From the NCBI GenBank assembly GCA_034401795.1, contig CM067372.1:33459045-33523044 (forward strand): a DNA stretch of 64,000 nucleotides, given 5' to 3'. The translations under genes and the position numbers were made by a program. Positions 11,806 through 24,600 of this stretch are shown here, in pieces. The notes beneath the pieces were generated by a model. That model made no database searches, was not told the origin of the DNA, and worked only from the letters and a program-made list of their open reading frames with translations. How positions within the stretch are numbered: position 1 is the first letter of the stretch; every line of letters begins with the position of its first letter. The DNA is from Chaetoderma sp. LZ-2023a. Its lineage: Eukaryota; Mollusca; Caudofoveata; Chaetodermatida; Chaetodermatidae.

Positions 11806-12362
11806 GAGGAACGGATATGGCTACATGTCAGTTCTTCAAACAGACGATAGATAAAGCGTTTACTTCATAAGATAATGATGAAATAACTTCACATACGACT
11901 GGTTTTAGCTTGTCATGAAGATGAGATATAAATGTGAATCGACATAATATGTTATGCTCAAACTGATGACATTGATGTCTTTAAACGGATGTAGATATAT
12001 ATGTATATATAGACTCTACTTCAAACTACAATTTAATGATGGATATGCCTACACCATTCTTAGAAATGTCTGTGCATTCTTCATTCACTCTGCTACACTG
12101 GTGTATGAGGCCAGTGCAGAAACTATATACAAAGTGAGACGGCAGCCAACTATATTCTCATTATTACGCCATAAGGTGATTGCGTGCTCTCAATAGCTCA
12201 GCTGGCTACTGAATGACTCACAAGCTCAAATAGAAAACGTTGTTTGACTCAGAGGGCCCCGCAATCACTGAAAATACCTTTTTATATGTAGTAAATAGCA
12301 ATTTTATTCAAAGGCTTCATAATATTAAAAAATAAATTTAAAAAATGAATTAAAGCAAAAGC

Positions 12363-12489
12363 TGAAGAATTAAGGTGTCTCAATGAAGAATTAAGGTGTC
12401 TCAATGAAGAATTAAGGTGTCTCAATGAAGAATTAAGGTGTCTCAATGAAGAATTAAGGTGTCTCAATGAAGAATTAAGGTGTCTCAAT
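12363..12489. repeat. 21-bp minisatellite, six copies
   Basis: Six exact copies of a 21-bp unit containing GAAGAATTAAGGTGTCTCAA. The 68-codon minus frame across it exists only because 21 is divisible by three. Confidence 0.95.
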
Positions 12490-12974
12490 GCTCAGATGAA
12501 AAAGAACATAACAAGCAGAAGCATGAAATAGTTAATTAAACATGCTCGAGGAGGTAGGTCATGCAGTAGTGAAATGTTTGTCTTCTTATGTTATTACTAT
12601 TGATAAGACTTTTATGGCTTTATTACGTTAACCTTTGTTCACCCAAATTCTCAGCTGTTGCAATCATTAGGTGTTCATTTTGAGAATGACATAGCTGAAA
12701 GGTGATCATATTATCTATAACAGAATCCCTTTCATCTGCAACATTGTCAAAACGAATATCACTCTGTGTCTGTGTGGAGCAGGATAAGGTATAAAGCTAC
12801 AAGCTACCGATGATTTCACAATTTGGTGGCAACAAAAATTCCACTACAGGAAATACCTGTTGCTTTCCTTGAGAGACAGACATTAGATAAAGGGACACCC
12901 CTAGAAATCGAGTGAAAGTATGTTAAAGTTTAAAAAAAATCACAAGTATCACTGGTGCCCAAAGAGAAAGTTCA

Positions 12975-13945
12975 AAGAAAATCACAAGTATTGCTGGTGC
13001 CCAAAGAAACATGTGGCCAAAGTATTTGACTATGAAGGTGAATCCTTCAAAAGGCACATCTGTGTATCTTAAGCGAGGCATATACCAAGTTTCAACAAAG
13101 TATCTTAAGCAGTTCTGTATGATATAAGCTGTCTACGAGAAAGTTTACAAAAAGTTTTTACATTAAAAAGCTCATTTTCACCCAAAATATTGGACCAATA
13201 ATGGCGAATCCTTCAAAAGGCACATCTAATGTGTATCTAAACTAAGGCATATACCATGTATCATTAAAATATCTTAAGCGGTTCTGTATGATATGCTGTT
13301 TACAAGATTTTGTGGATGGACAGACAGACAGATGGATGGACGGACGGACAGACAGATGTGGTGATTACTATAGGGCAAGTCCATTTTCACATAAAGAAGC
13401 CACATGCCAAGTTTCATTAAATTATTTTAAGTAATTCTGTATGATATGGTGTTTAGGAGAAAATTGACAAAAATCGTGAGTTTTTGCATTAAAAAGTCCA
13501 TTTTCACCCGAAATCTTGGACCTATAAATGTGAATCCTTCAAAAGGCACATCTGTGTATCATAGCTGAGAAATATATCAAGCTTCATTAAATTATTTTAA
13601 GCGATTCTGAATGATATGGTGTTTACCAGAAAATTGACAAAAATCTTGAGTTTTTGCATTAAAAAGCCCATTTTCACCCAAAATCATGGACCGATAATGG
13701 TGAATCCTTCAAAAGGCACATCTGCGTATCTAAACTGAGGCATATACCATGTATCATTAAAATATCTTAAGCGGTTCTGTATGATATGCTGTTTACAAGA
13801 TTTTATGGACGGACGGACGGACGGATGTATGGACGGACGGACGGGTGGACAGACAGACAGCATGACAGACAGATGGACCGTCAGACAGACGTGGTGATTA
13901 CTATAGGGCTTCCGCACTTTCCGGTGCGCGGCCCTATTTAAAAAA
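12975..13945. repeat. Dispersed repeat family 3, multi-unit copy
   Basis: Tandem units of about 170 bp with GTGAATCCTTCAAAAGGCAC, TTAAGCGGTTCTGTATGATA and GCATTAAAAAGCCCATTTTC, interrupted by GGAC/AGAC runs (13321-13345, 13805-13875). It ends with TTACTATAGGGCTTCCGCAC and a short GCACTTTCCGGTGCG hairpin. Confidence 0.8.
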
Positions 13946-14402
13946 CACACATGCTTGCGGTTTGTGACCCGACAGGATCATGCTGTAGTCAAGATAAATT
14001 ATGCAGGCATAAAATTGGAAAATGCTGGCTTACTTGAATCAAAATCAACATAAATTTTACAAAGATTTAGAATGCAATAATATCCTATAATTATACATTT
14101 TTAAAATCTTTCACAACAAGAGAGAAAGAGATATTGTGTAACAACTACATTATCTCTAACGCGTTCTAATTCATTTCAAATAATCTATTTCAAGAAATCG
14201 TGCAAGAATGAATACTAATCTGTCTATAGTATTGTAGAGGAACTTGAGCATTGCGATATTGGCGATGGCATAAACTATGGTGCTTACATGGAAATATCAT
14301 TGCTATGTATGATCTTGTGATCATATGATAGCAATGGTCATCACAGTATGCTAAAATATAAATCCACCAGTACTTTCATTCGCTCAGACATCGTTTACTC
14401 AC

Positions 14403-14525
14403 CAGCACAACCGCAGTGTATGCATCTCGCAACTCATCCATCAAGACATCGCGACCAACAAGCACGTTCCCGAGAAACGAACATCTCTCATTCTCAGCTG
14501 TGTGCTCAAATGTGTGAATCACATT
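14403..14525 (-). CDS. FDXR: FDXR exon 3
   Basis: Forty-one codons in phase 0, with acceptor GATTTCAG|AAT and donor CTG|GTGAGT. It encodes [10 protein letters not shown] and [13 protein letters not shown], then [12 protein letters not shown], matching the FDXR segment that follows DHPEVK. The preceding intron is about 24.9 kb. The left end of DIRS copy B lies only about 360 bp upstream of this exon's acceptor. Confidence 0.94.
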
Positions 14526-14616
14526 CTGAAATCATCAGAGATTTCTAATTCATGGCTAGCTAGCCATGTTAGTCTGCATAGACATTAAAGACACTTTGTG
14601 ATTCAAAGGTAGTATC

Positions 14617-14857
14617 TTTTAAGACTAACTTAGTTTATTTTGACAAGGTTTCGCACATAAATGTGCTTCATCAGGCGTCTTAAGACTAGCTTCTTTTTTT
14701 TAATACACGTATTCGTGGTATTACAGTATATTGGCATTGACTGGAAATTGAACCCGCAACTAATTAGTTTGTTTTGACAAGCATTTGGACATTTCAGGTC
14801 ATGATGAAGCAGATTTATGAAGGAAAGCTCGACAAAATAAACGAAGTTAGTCTTAAA
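14617..14857. mobile_element. Inverted-repeat element with hammerhead-like arms
   Basis: The left arm TTTTAAGACTAACTTAGTTT is inverted at the right as AAACGAAGTTAGTCTTAAA. Inside each arm, reading outward, lies CTGATGAAGC...GAAA...(T)GTC or a decayed version. About 240 bp, just upstream of FDXR exon 3 and just left of DIRS copy B. Non-coding. Confidence 0.6.
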
Positions 14858-14887
14858 TGGAACTACATTTGAACATTGTTCTGAAAT

Positions 14888-15113
14888 AAACGAAATCACA
14901 GATTTCTTTTTTCACGAGAGAGTTGATACTTACCACCCTGATACTCTATGATATTTCGCAAATATCGACCTAGCTTCAATACGACTCAGAATTAAAAAGA
15001 AACCAACCCCCCCCCCCCCCATTGGGCAGGTTACTCAACTGACAGTCCAGCGGATGTGCGCCCAAACTCGCACATGCGCGGGGCTGTCTCTTTCTATTCC
15101 AAATTATTGGCTG
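14888..15113. repeat. DIRS copy B left inverted terminal repeat
   Basis: Begins AAACGAAATCACAGATTTC and GAGAGAGTTGATACTTACC. From ATACTTACCACCC inward it is the inverse of 21336-21520, with scattered differences and a poly-C run at 15006-15020. The outermost 38 bp differ from the other end, as in DIRS elements. Confidence 0.88.
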
Positions 15114-15177
15114 AAAAATTGCAACATAAAATGCCGATAGATCGAGCCTCTGTGGGGCAGAGAGGCCGGGATCGTAT

Positions 15178-15285
15178 CAGGGTGGTAAGTATCAACTCTC
15201 TCGTGAAAAAAGAAATCTGTGAGTTTGTTTATTTCACATCAAGCGTATACTTACATGTACCACCCTGATACTCTATGATACAGCC
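15178..15285. repeat. DIRS copy B internal complementary region
   Basis: GTAAGTATCAACTCTCTCGT...GTTT is the complement of the left end and ATTTCACATCAAG...TACTTACA is the complement of the right end, joined head to head. In DIRS elements this region templates completion of the ends during circle formation. Confidence 0.88.
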
Positions 15286-15817
15286 AGAATTCGTAAGAGA
15301 ATTCGGCGGGAGGGAGGCGAAGGTCAGAAGACCGGCTCATCCCTGGAAGAGCAAGCTCTTTTGCTTTTGGAGCACAAAAAACATCTGAAATTGCATATGT
15401 AAACACAATCAGGAAATGAGTTGGACATCGGCTAACGCGACAGATGTTGAGAGTTATGACAGTTTAACATGCACTCCCCCACCCCCAAACCCTTTTATAA
15501 AGAGGGAGCGATGACCTCATTGTCCTATACGGTCTCTATGTACTCATACTAAAGTACTATAAGACATCGGACGAAAGCTTCATTTCGTATACTCTCAGAT
15601 GGAACCACAAAGAACACAAACCATCATCATTTTAGTAAGTAATAAAAAACGTGACAAAAAATAACCATCAAATATATGACTAACCTATTTTGACGAGATT
15701 CCCTTTAATCACCGCTAGTGATGATAGGTACAGTACGGAAAAGCGGGGATTCCCCCACTAAATTGCACTGTGTCTGAGTCAACGGCCTTATGTACAATAT
15801 TTACAAATATATACAGT

Positions 15818-16790
15818 TTAACATTTATGTAAAATCGATAAGGCAAGTGGATTTGGTGTGTCACGGAGGTGAACTAAACTAGACTCACAGTGCCATTGTT
15901 CTATTAACATAATGTCATCAACCGGCACTCCGTTAAACAGAGCCGTGGATGTCACTACGCCACGGACACTGCGGGCCTTGGCCATGTCAAGTTGTTTTCC
16001 CGTGGCGGCTTTGTGACAATGCTGGATGCATTCCACAATTCACCTAGAAATGGTATCTTTAGAAGCTCTCCCATGGGGTTCAATGTAAGATAGCCATATA
16101 GGACTAGGGTCTGTCCTCCATTCCTGTGTACGTTATTTATAACGTGTTAATGCACAGACAGGACACCAAGCCTTTGAATTCACATCAAACTTAGTTAAAG
16201 CAGGTAAAACTATAGCCTGACCAGGATATTTCAGAATTTTTTTGCCATAAGGTTAACTCTAGGTAGAAGCCAGAGGCCTTCCCCTGTAACCACAAAATGG
16301 TCTGGCTCTGCTAACAAAGCATGTATTTCACTTCTTCGTCTGGCTGAGGCTGCAGCAATCAGAAAAACTGTTTTGAGCATCACCATTTTCTTGGAAATGG
16401 AGCTTAGTGGTTCAAAGGGTTTATCCCCTAATACTTGAAGTGCTAACGATAAACTCCAAGATGGAATCGCTGGAGGATTCCTTGGTATTAGATTACCCAT
16501 GCCTCTGATTATTTAGATTACATACTTCATCACTTCCGCTATTAGCCAAGCAAGGGATAACTGATATTAAAGCTGACTTGTAGCCAGCAATAGAGTTAGG
16601 CTTGAGGCTATAGGCATCAAAAAGGTGACAAAGGAAATTGGCTACTACCTAAATAATCCATTGGATTAATACATGTTTTTGAGCACCATTCAGCAAATCT
16701 GTTGATTTTATAATTATATGCTCTGGAGCCGTTCTGGCTCTTGCCATAAACATGTCTGCTTGCTCAGAAAAGCCCTCCTTAACTGCTGAT
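15818..16790 (-). pseudogene. Tyrosine recombinase (YR) pseudogene, DIRS copy B
   Basis: Homologous to the intact recombinase of copy A but broken into several frames. The first catalytic arginine region is kept (ASARRRSEIHAL). The HxxR motif reads ARSVRG, so its histidine is lost. The C-terminal QWHCESS is followed by LVHLRD, with the nucleophilic tyrosine block (FTDHY in copy A) deleted. An enzyme with these changes could not cleave DNA. Several further stops and frameshifts separate 15818-16036, 16231-16500 and the N-terminal part up to about 16790. Confidence 0.9.
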
Positions 16791-16885
16791 TGCTTCACGA
16801 CATCCACGCAGTCAATTGAAACATTGACGGGTTGTTGTGCAAGGCCTTGCCCTGGAAGATTATGTCGTCCATCAGAGGCAGAGGA

Positions 16886-18640
16886 TCACGATTGCAGACC
16901 AGAAGGTCCAGCAGATCCGTATACCATGATCGGCGTGGTCAATTTCGGGCGATCAGAAGCACTTGGCATTCCTGCTGCCTGATTTTCTGGAGAACTTTTG
17001 GAATCAGGAATGTTGGCGGGAATGCGTATGCATACATTCCCTCCCAGCTGATAGCTAGCGTATCTATTGCGATAGAACTCGGATCTGGAATCGAAGGGAC
17101 ATATGTCGTCATCTTCACATTCTTGTTCATTGCGAATAAATCTATGTTGGACTTGCCCCCCATGGTTGAACAGACGGTCCACCACACATTGATTTAGTTG
17201 CCATTCCGTGGGAAGAATACTCATTCTTCGGCTCAATTAGTCTGCTAATAGATTTAGCCTTCCCGGAACATGAACTGCTTTCAGTGAAATCCCATGATCT
17301 AGGCTCCAGCAAAGCAGTTTCCATGTCATCATACTTCGTTCCGCCCTGGCGGTTTATGTAAGTCACTACTGTTGTATTATCTGATCGAACCAGAACAATC
17401 TTGCCCATGACCTTCTCTAGGAAGTGTTCCATGGCTAAGACTACTGCTCACATTTCTAGTAGATTGATATGTTCTTTTGACTGATCCAGATTCCAAAGCC
17501 CTGATACTTTGTCTTCTAGGCAAGCTCCCCATCCCTCCATTGATGCATCTGTGTATATCGTTAACTGAGGGTGGGGAGGTGACAATGTCACCCCCGCCCG
17601 GAGATTCTCTCTTTTCATCCACCATTGAAGGTGGTGAATAAGAGGGTCCAACACTGACACCTTTGAGTCCAAGAGTCCCGTACTCTGGGTCCACTGCGTC
17701 ATGAGAAATAACTTGATAGGCCACCGGCGTAAGGCTGCCTGTGGAATGCCTAGTTCCAAAGAAACTATCAACCCCAGCATTCTCAAGTACACCCGTGCCA
17801 GGACATGACGACTTTTGCACACTGACTGTATGACTGAGATGAGTACTTCTACTCTCTCCTGAAAAGGGTAAACACACCCCATCTCTAGATCGAAGAACAT
17901 GCCCAGGTAAACAAACTTCTGGGATGGTGTCAGCTCTGATTTTTTTAAGTTAATTATCCAGCCTAGATCTGTAAGAGTTTTCAAAACTATCTCCAGATTT
18001 GCTGATAGAGTTTCTTGATTGTGTGCTTTTAACAGCCAGTCATCTCTGTACATGTGGACTGCTACGTGTCTCCTGCAGAGGGATGATGTCATAGCTTGGA
18101 CCACTCGAGTGAAGATCCGAGGAGCCGTCGATATACCAAATGAGAGAACCCTGAATTCCCATTGGCGGCCCTGAAATGCAAATCTCAGGAACCGACAAAA
18201 GCTCTTCGAAATGGGAATGTGAAAATAAGCATCTTTTAGATCTATTGATGTTCCCCTCCTCAATCCTGCTAACACTGTTCTTACAGTTTCTATTTTGAAA
18301 CTTGTTGTGAGGATAAACCTGTTGAGAGGCTTGAGGTTGAGAATTGGTCTCCACCCTCCAGTGCTTTTTGTCACTAGGAACACTGTTGAATAGTAACCCA
18401 GACATTTTTGTGCGGGTTGGATGGCATGTTTTTGTACGAGGGATTGAATTTCTTCCTCTATACACAACTGCTGATCTGGATCTCATGGATTTTGAGTCCA
18501 GATCGGAACTAGAGACAGGCACGATGGCTGATTTGATATCCAGTCGGGATGGTAACCGACTGAACGATATCGCAAGACTGAATGGTCCTGAGTAACCCAC
18601 TCCCACTCTTGCATGTGGAAGGCCAGACGGCCTCACACGG
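16886..18640 (-). pseudogene. RT/RNase H/methylase pseudogene, DIRS copy B
   Basis: A 339-codon open part (17448-18467) contains the reverse transcriptase: GGWRPILNLKPLN, SIDLKDAYFHIPI, and the active site as MYRDDW, where the family has YxDD with a small or hydrophobic x. RNase H TIYTDASMEGWG follows. The frame then stops at LLEM-stop where copy A has LLELRAVV. RNase H resumes (VRSDNTTVVTYINRQGG) and shifts frame near 17340. The methylase part survives as IDLFAMNKNVKMTTY and YAFPPTFLIPKVL. The recombinase frame overlaps it, as in copy A. Confidence 0.9.
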
Positions 18641-19004
18641 ATGCACCTAAGGATTGAGATGGACCCAAGAAGTGCAAGAGTTGCCCCGTCTCTGGTGGCT
18701 GTCCTAGCAGCACTGGTGTGATCCTTGTGGGTGCCGACCCATCACGCTCAGCTCCCACGACCAGAAACCCATGCTCCTCTGCCAGTGCCACGCGCACCTG
18801 GGTACACGGGCTGCCTGGCACTGGAGGCTGACGCTGCTTAGGTAGTAGCCCTCTGACAGGGCCACCACCACCTCTAGCCTGCTGAGGGTGGAAGGCAGGG
18901 GGGCCCCCACTCGAACACGCTCCCTGCGGAAAACTTCAAACTGATCATGCAGCACCTTCTGGTTGTTCACCAGGTTTAAGGTTTGTTGGAGGTGCAGGCA
19001 TCCT

Positions 19005-20665
19005 TCACCTCCAAATAACCCTGGACCTCATCTGAAGAAGCCGAGTGTACAGATCCTGCGAGGGGCACAAATTGTCAAGGGCAAATGTGCGCCTCGTCCG
19101 TAAACTCCTGGTTACGGATCTCGTCATACAATCCAGAGCCAGGTTAATGCCATCCTGAATGGCTCTCTGGACTGTAAGAGGAGATGCTTGACGGGCCACG
19201 GATGCTGCTACTACTCCCCTGTAGCAGCTGGGAAATGTGCGAGAGAGCCGAGATGGTTCCTCTCGTACTTTCCTCCATGTCCCGCAGCGCAGAATTTGCA
19301 TTGTGCAAAGTGCTAGCGCACAAGGGTCCTGTGTCAGACCGGGACCCTGGCCGCGTGTCTTCCCCCAAAGCCGCACGGTCATCCGTGCAAGGCTTTGGAA
19401 CGAAGCCATACTTCTGATAAAGATCAGAACTGATACGGCAGTGCCATGCCACCTCACGAGGGGCCTTCGCAAGGCGTCCATTCGGCTGAATGGACGTCTC
19501 TGACCCACGAACATACCCACGATATGCTCCGCATACGGGAGAGATGGCATGGTGCTCGGCACTGGCTTCCCTCACAACCACGGGCGCTGGTCCCACCATT
19601 GGCAAGCATCCAGCCAGCCCTCCTTGGTGGCCACCTGTGAATGCTTGATGAGCCTAGGGCCTTCGTTGTCCTCAAGCACATTCACTGGTGGGGTAACAGC
19701 TGGAGCTGGAGATACTCCTGGATAGCCAGGGAAGCCATATGGACCCGCAAGGGCTGGCATGGCTTGCGCCATGGCCATTCCAGGAGCTGGACCTACGGCG
19801 TCAATGGAGGGTTACATGCATGACGTCATAGGCCTTCATCAGGGTAACTCTCGACAAGCCAAGAGATACAGTATGGGCGGCCATCGGCTCCTAGCCAGCC
19901 TAGCCGTTGAGCCGTGAAACCTACTCCCGAAGAAGTAGTTCCATGGAAAAGGTCACCCATGCACCCCCTTGGGGGAAGATCGATTTCCATTTCTGTGGCC
20001 ATCGGCTCAGCGGTAGGCCATAACAGTGTCCTCTTCTTCCTGCGCAGAAAGATTAGACGTCAAGCTTGAAAAAGGATCAACTCGGCCTGGGCAGGAGAGA
20101 TATCACGTGAGGTGCTGATACCTTTAGCCTTAGGCTGCTCTAGAACATTCATTAAGCGAACACCCGAGGCCATGGTTTTCGCTCCCGGGTCCACGGGTGA
20201 GGCAAGCCTCAGTGCCGGACCAGCAGGAGCCGTCTCTGGGTCTTTTACATCGAAAACTGGCATCCCAAGAGAACCAGATCCAGAGACGGGAACACTCTGT
20301 CCTGGAGCAAATGAGGAAGACAATGATGAACTTGAACCGGGAAGCAAGCTGAGAAGCAACTCCGGGACACGATCCGTGATTGACTTTTTCATTTCTCCCA
20401 TCATCTCCAGACGGAAGGCCTCCATATCTGGCATGGATGCCTTCCTCTTCTTACCACAAGACTCATTGTCAAGTCGCCTCTTTTCATCCGCTGCCCAGTC
20501 CTTTACCTGCTGATTTATAAAATCAGTAAAAACCTCCACCGGCCACGACTCACACACATGGCAATTTAGCAAAGGCCCGCACGTACTGCACCTAGTGCCG
20601 TCATGAGGGAAATAGCAGGCCTTCACGAATCCGTGGCAGGAAGGGCATTTGTTTTCAATAACCCT
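19005..20665 (-). pseudogene. gag pseudogene, main exon, DIRS copy B
   Basis: Open from an acceptor GACTTTCAG|AGG at 20665 to 20060. It encodes a zinc-binding region (CPSCHGF...CSTCGPLLNCHVC) and a lysine-rich stretch, then runs through several frameshifts. Later fragments keep the motifs QDGINLALDCMTR and FALDNLCPSQDLY that are shared with copy A gag (FALDNLCPSQDLYNRLL). The function is by position and homology: the capsid-like protein of a DIRS element. Not functional here. Confidence 0.82.
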
Positions 20666-21184
20666 CTGAAAGTCACATATGGAAACAATTAGTTTTTAGC
20701 TATAACGAACCAAAAAACCAATGGCAGAAGGCTAATAAATTCCTTAAGGAAAACTTAGACCCTTAGATGAAAAAGATGAGCCAGGGCCATAGAAAAAACT
20801 ATGGACCTGACTAAAGGTAAACAAATCATAAAAACTTCTTACTCTTTTTCATGAGGACAAGGGAGACAATTAGAATGTGAACCTGAATACTTGAGAGGCG
20901 AATGCTAGCCTCCACACTCAAACAAAGATCCATTCGTAGTTGCATTATATGGACCCAAAAAAACAAGTATAAATAATTGTTCAGATGAAGGATACACGAG
21001 GACCATGTCATAAATCAGCTAAATGTGTCTGAACATACAAAGCACAACATGCATTGGCTAATATTTAGGCATCACCCAAAATGAGCTAGCCTAATATAGA
21101 CATATCCACATAATAGCGCGAATACCGGTTTTACCATCCGGTACAACACGCACATTTTTTATCCAAAAATATATTAAAAAACAC

Positions 21185-21235
21185 CTGATGGCTAGGTCTG
21201 GGCGCATCCTCCGGCGACGTGGCAGCGTCAGACAT
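21185..21235 (-). CDS. Predicted gag exon 1, DIRS copy B (17 codons)
   Basis: ATG and 17 codons (MSDAATSPEDAPRPSHQ) end at donor CAG|GTGTTT. A 519-bp intron leads to the acceptor at 20665, phase 0, and continues in frame into the zinc-binding part of gag. Copy A has an exon of the same length and phase, which supports it. Confidence 0.6.
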
Positions 21236-21335
21236 TCTTATAAAAGTCAAAGCAAGTTGCAAAACAAATCAAAAGCTTCAAAATCATCAAAAGCAAAAGC
21301 AATTTCTAAGAGGTAAATCAAAGCATTGCAATGGC

Positions 21336-21534
21336 AGGTCAATAATTTGAGAAGAGAAAGAGACAGCCTCGTGCATGCGAGAGTTTGGGCCGCAAACCCG
21401 CTGGACTGTCAGTTGAGTAATAACCTGCCCAGTGGGGGCGGTTTCATTTTAATACTGAGTCTTATTGAAGCTAGGTCGATATTTGGGAAAAATCATAGAA
21501 TATCCGGGTGGTAAGCCTACTCTTGATGTGAAAT
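21336..21534. repeat. DIRS copy B right inverted terminal repeat
   Basis: Inverse of the left repeat. Ends CTCTTGATGTGAAAT. Contains the decayed CGTGCATGCGAG where copy A has a perfect CGCATGCGC palindrome. Confidence 0.87.
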
Positions 21535-21609
21535 CATGTGATCTATGTCAAATAATGTCTAGTATGGAATGATAAATATTATACAATGATAGAAGCCTCA
21601 GCAGTCAGA

Positions 21610-24600
21610 CAGTTAACCTCAGCCTTGTGGTAGCCGTGTTTCCATGGTATTAATGATAACAGTTAACCTCAGCCTTGTGGTAGCTGTGTTTGCCTGGTAT
21701 TAATGATAACAGTTAACCTCAGCCTTGTGGTAGCTGTGTTTGCCTGGTATTAATGATAACAGTTAACCTCAGCCTTGTGGTAGCTGTGTTTGCCTGGTAT
21801 TAATGATAACAGTTAACCTCAGCCTTGTGGTAGCTGTGTTTGCATGGTATTAATGATAACAGTTAACCTCAGCCTTGTGGTAACTGTGTTTGCCTGGTAT
21901 TAATGATAACAGTTAACCTCAGCCTTGTGGTAGCTGTGTTTGCCTGGTATTAATGATAACAGTTAACCTCAGCCTTGTGGTAGCTGTGTTTGCCTGGTAT
22001 TAATGATAACAGTTAACCTCAGCCTTGTGGTAGCTGTGTTTGCCTGGTATTAATGATAACAGTTAACCTCAGCCTTGTGGTAGCTGTGTTTGCCTAGTAT
22101 TAATGATAACACTTAACCTCAGCTTTGTGGTAGCTGTGTTTGCCTGGTTAATGATAACAGTTAACCTCAGCCTTGTGGTAGCTGTGTTTGCCTGGTATTA
22201 ATGATAACAGTTAACCTCAGCCTTGTGGTAGCTGTGTTTGCCTGGTATCAATGATAACAGTTAACCTCAGCCTTGTGGTAGCTGTGTTTGCCTGGTATCA
22301 ATGATACCAGTTAACCTCAGCTTTGTGGTAGCTGTTTGCCTGGTATTAATGATAACAGTTAACCTCAGCCTTGTGGTAGCTGTGTAAATTTGCCTGGTAT
22401 TAATAACAGTTAACCTCAGCCTTGTGGTAGCTGTGTTTGCCTGGTATTAATGATACCAGTTAACCTCAGCTTTGTGGTAGCTGTGTTTGCCTGGTATTAA
22501 TGATAACAGTTAACCTCAGCCTTGTGGTAGCTGTGTAAATTTGCCTGGTATTAATGATCACAGTTAACCTCAGCCTTGTGGTAGCTGTGTTTGCCTGGTA
22601 TTAATGATACCAGTTAACCTCAACTTTGTGGTAGCTGTGTTTGCCTGGTATTAATGATAACAGTTAACCTCAGCCTTGTGGTAGCTGTGTAAATTTGCCT
22701 GGTATTAATGATAACAGTTAACCTCAGCCTTGTGGGAGATGTGTTTGCCTGGTATTAATGATACCAGTTAACCTCAGCTTTGTGGTAGCTGTGTTTGCCT
22801 GGTATTAATGATAACAGTTAACCTCAGCTTTGTGGTAGCTGTGTTTGCCTGGTATTAATGATAACAGTTAACCTCAGCCTTGTGGCAGCTGTGTAAATTT
22901 GCCTGGTATTAATGATAACAGTTAACCTCAGCCTTGTGGTAGCTGTTTGCCTGGTATTAATGATAACAGTTAACCTCAGCCTTGTGGTATCTGTGTTTGC
23001 CTGGTATTAATGATAACAGTTAACCTCAGCCTTGTGGTAGGTGTGTAAATTTGCCTGGTATTAATGATAACAGTTAAACTCAGCTTTGTGGTAGTTGTGT
23101 TTGCCTGGTATTAATGATAACAGCTAACCTCAGCCTTGTGGTAGCTGTGTTTGCCTGGTATTAATGATAACAGTTAACCTCAGCTTTGTGGTAGCTGTGT
23201 TTGCCTGGTATTAATGATAACAGTTAACCTCAGCCTTGTGGTAGCTGTGTAAATTTGCCTGGTATTAATGATAACAGTTAACCTCAGCCTTGTGGTAGCT
23301 GTGTTTGCCTGGTATTAATGATACCAGTTAACCTCAGCTTTGTGGTAGCTGTGTTTGCCTGGTATTAATGATAACAGTTAACCTCAGCCTTGTGGTAGCT
23401 GTGTAAATTTGCCTGGTATTAATGATCACAGTTAACCTCAGCCTTGTGGTAGCTGTGTTTGCCTGGTATTAATGATACCAGTTAACCTCAGCTTTGTGGT
23501 AGTTGTGTTTGCCTGGTATTAATGATAACAGCTAACCTCAGCTTTGTGGTAGCCGTGTTTGCTTGGTATTAATGATAACAGTTAACCTCAGCTTTGTGGT
23601 AGCTGTGTTTGCCTGGTATTAATGATAACAGTTAACCTCAGCCTTGTGGTAGCTGTGTAAATTTACCTGGTATTAATGATAACAGTTAACCTCAGCCTTG
23701 TGGTAGCTGTGTTTGCCTGGTATTAATGATACCAGTTAACCTCAGCTTTGTGGTAGCTGTGTTTGCCTGGTATTAATGATAACAGTTAACCTCAGCCTTG
23801 TGGTAGCTGTGTAAATTTGCCTGGTATTAATGATCACAGTTAACATCAGCCTTGTGGTAGCTGTGTTTGCCTGGTATTAATGATACCAGTTAACCTCAGC
23901 TTTGTGGTAGCTGTGTTTGCCTGGTATTAATGATAACAGTTAACCTCAGCCTTGTGGTAGCTGTGTAAATTTGCCTGGTATTAATGATAACAGTTAACCT
24001 CAGCCTTGTGGTAGATGTGTTTGCCTGGTATTAATACAAGTTAACCTCAGCTTTGTGGTAGCTGTGTTTGCCTGGTATTAATGATAACAGTTAACCTCAG
24101 CTTTGTGGTAGCTGCATTTGCCTGGTATTAATGATAACAGTTAACCTCAGCCTTGTGGCAGCTGTGTAAATTTGCCTGGTATTAATGATAACAGTTAACC
24201 TCAGCCTTGTGGTAGCTGTTTGCCTGGTATTAATGACAACAGTTAACCTCAGCCTTGTGGTAGCTGTGTTTGCCTGGTATTAATGATAACAGTTAACCTC
24301 AGCCTTGTGGTAGCTGTGTTTGCCTGGTATTAATGATAACAGTTAACCTCAGCTTTGTGGTAGCTGTGTTTGCCTGGCATTAATGATAACAGTTAACCTC
24401 AGCCTTGTGGTAGGTGTGTAAATTTGCCTGGTATTAATGATAACAGTTAACCTCAGCTTTATGGTAGCTGTGTTTGCCTGGTATTAATGATAACAGTTAA
24501 CCTCAGCCTTGTGGCAGCTGTGTTTGCCTGGTATTAATGATAACAGTTAACCTCAGCTTTGTTGCAGCCGTGTTTGCCTGGTATTAATGATAACAGTTAA

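Larger units (their letters stand above)
14884..21534 (-). mobile_element. DIRS1-type retrotransposon, copy B (old, defective)
   Basis: Inverted terminal repeats of about 200 bp (roughly 85% alike by eye), an internal complementary region at 15178-15285, and the order gag, RT/RNase H/methylase, tyrosine recombinase on the minus strand mark a DIRS1-type element. Such elements insert through a circular DNA by tyrosine recombinase and make no target duplication. GAAAT is shared by both ends, at 14883-14887 and 21530-21534, consistent with that. All three reading frames are broken. It lies in FDXR intron 2, sense to the gene. Confidence 0.93.
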
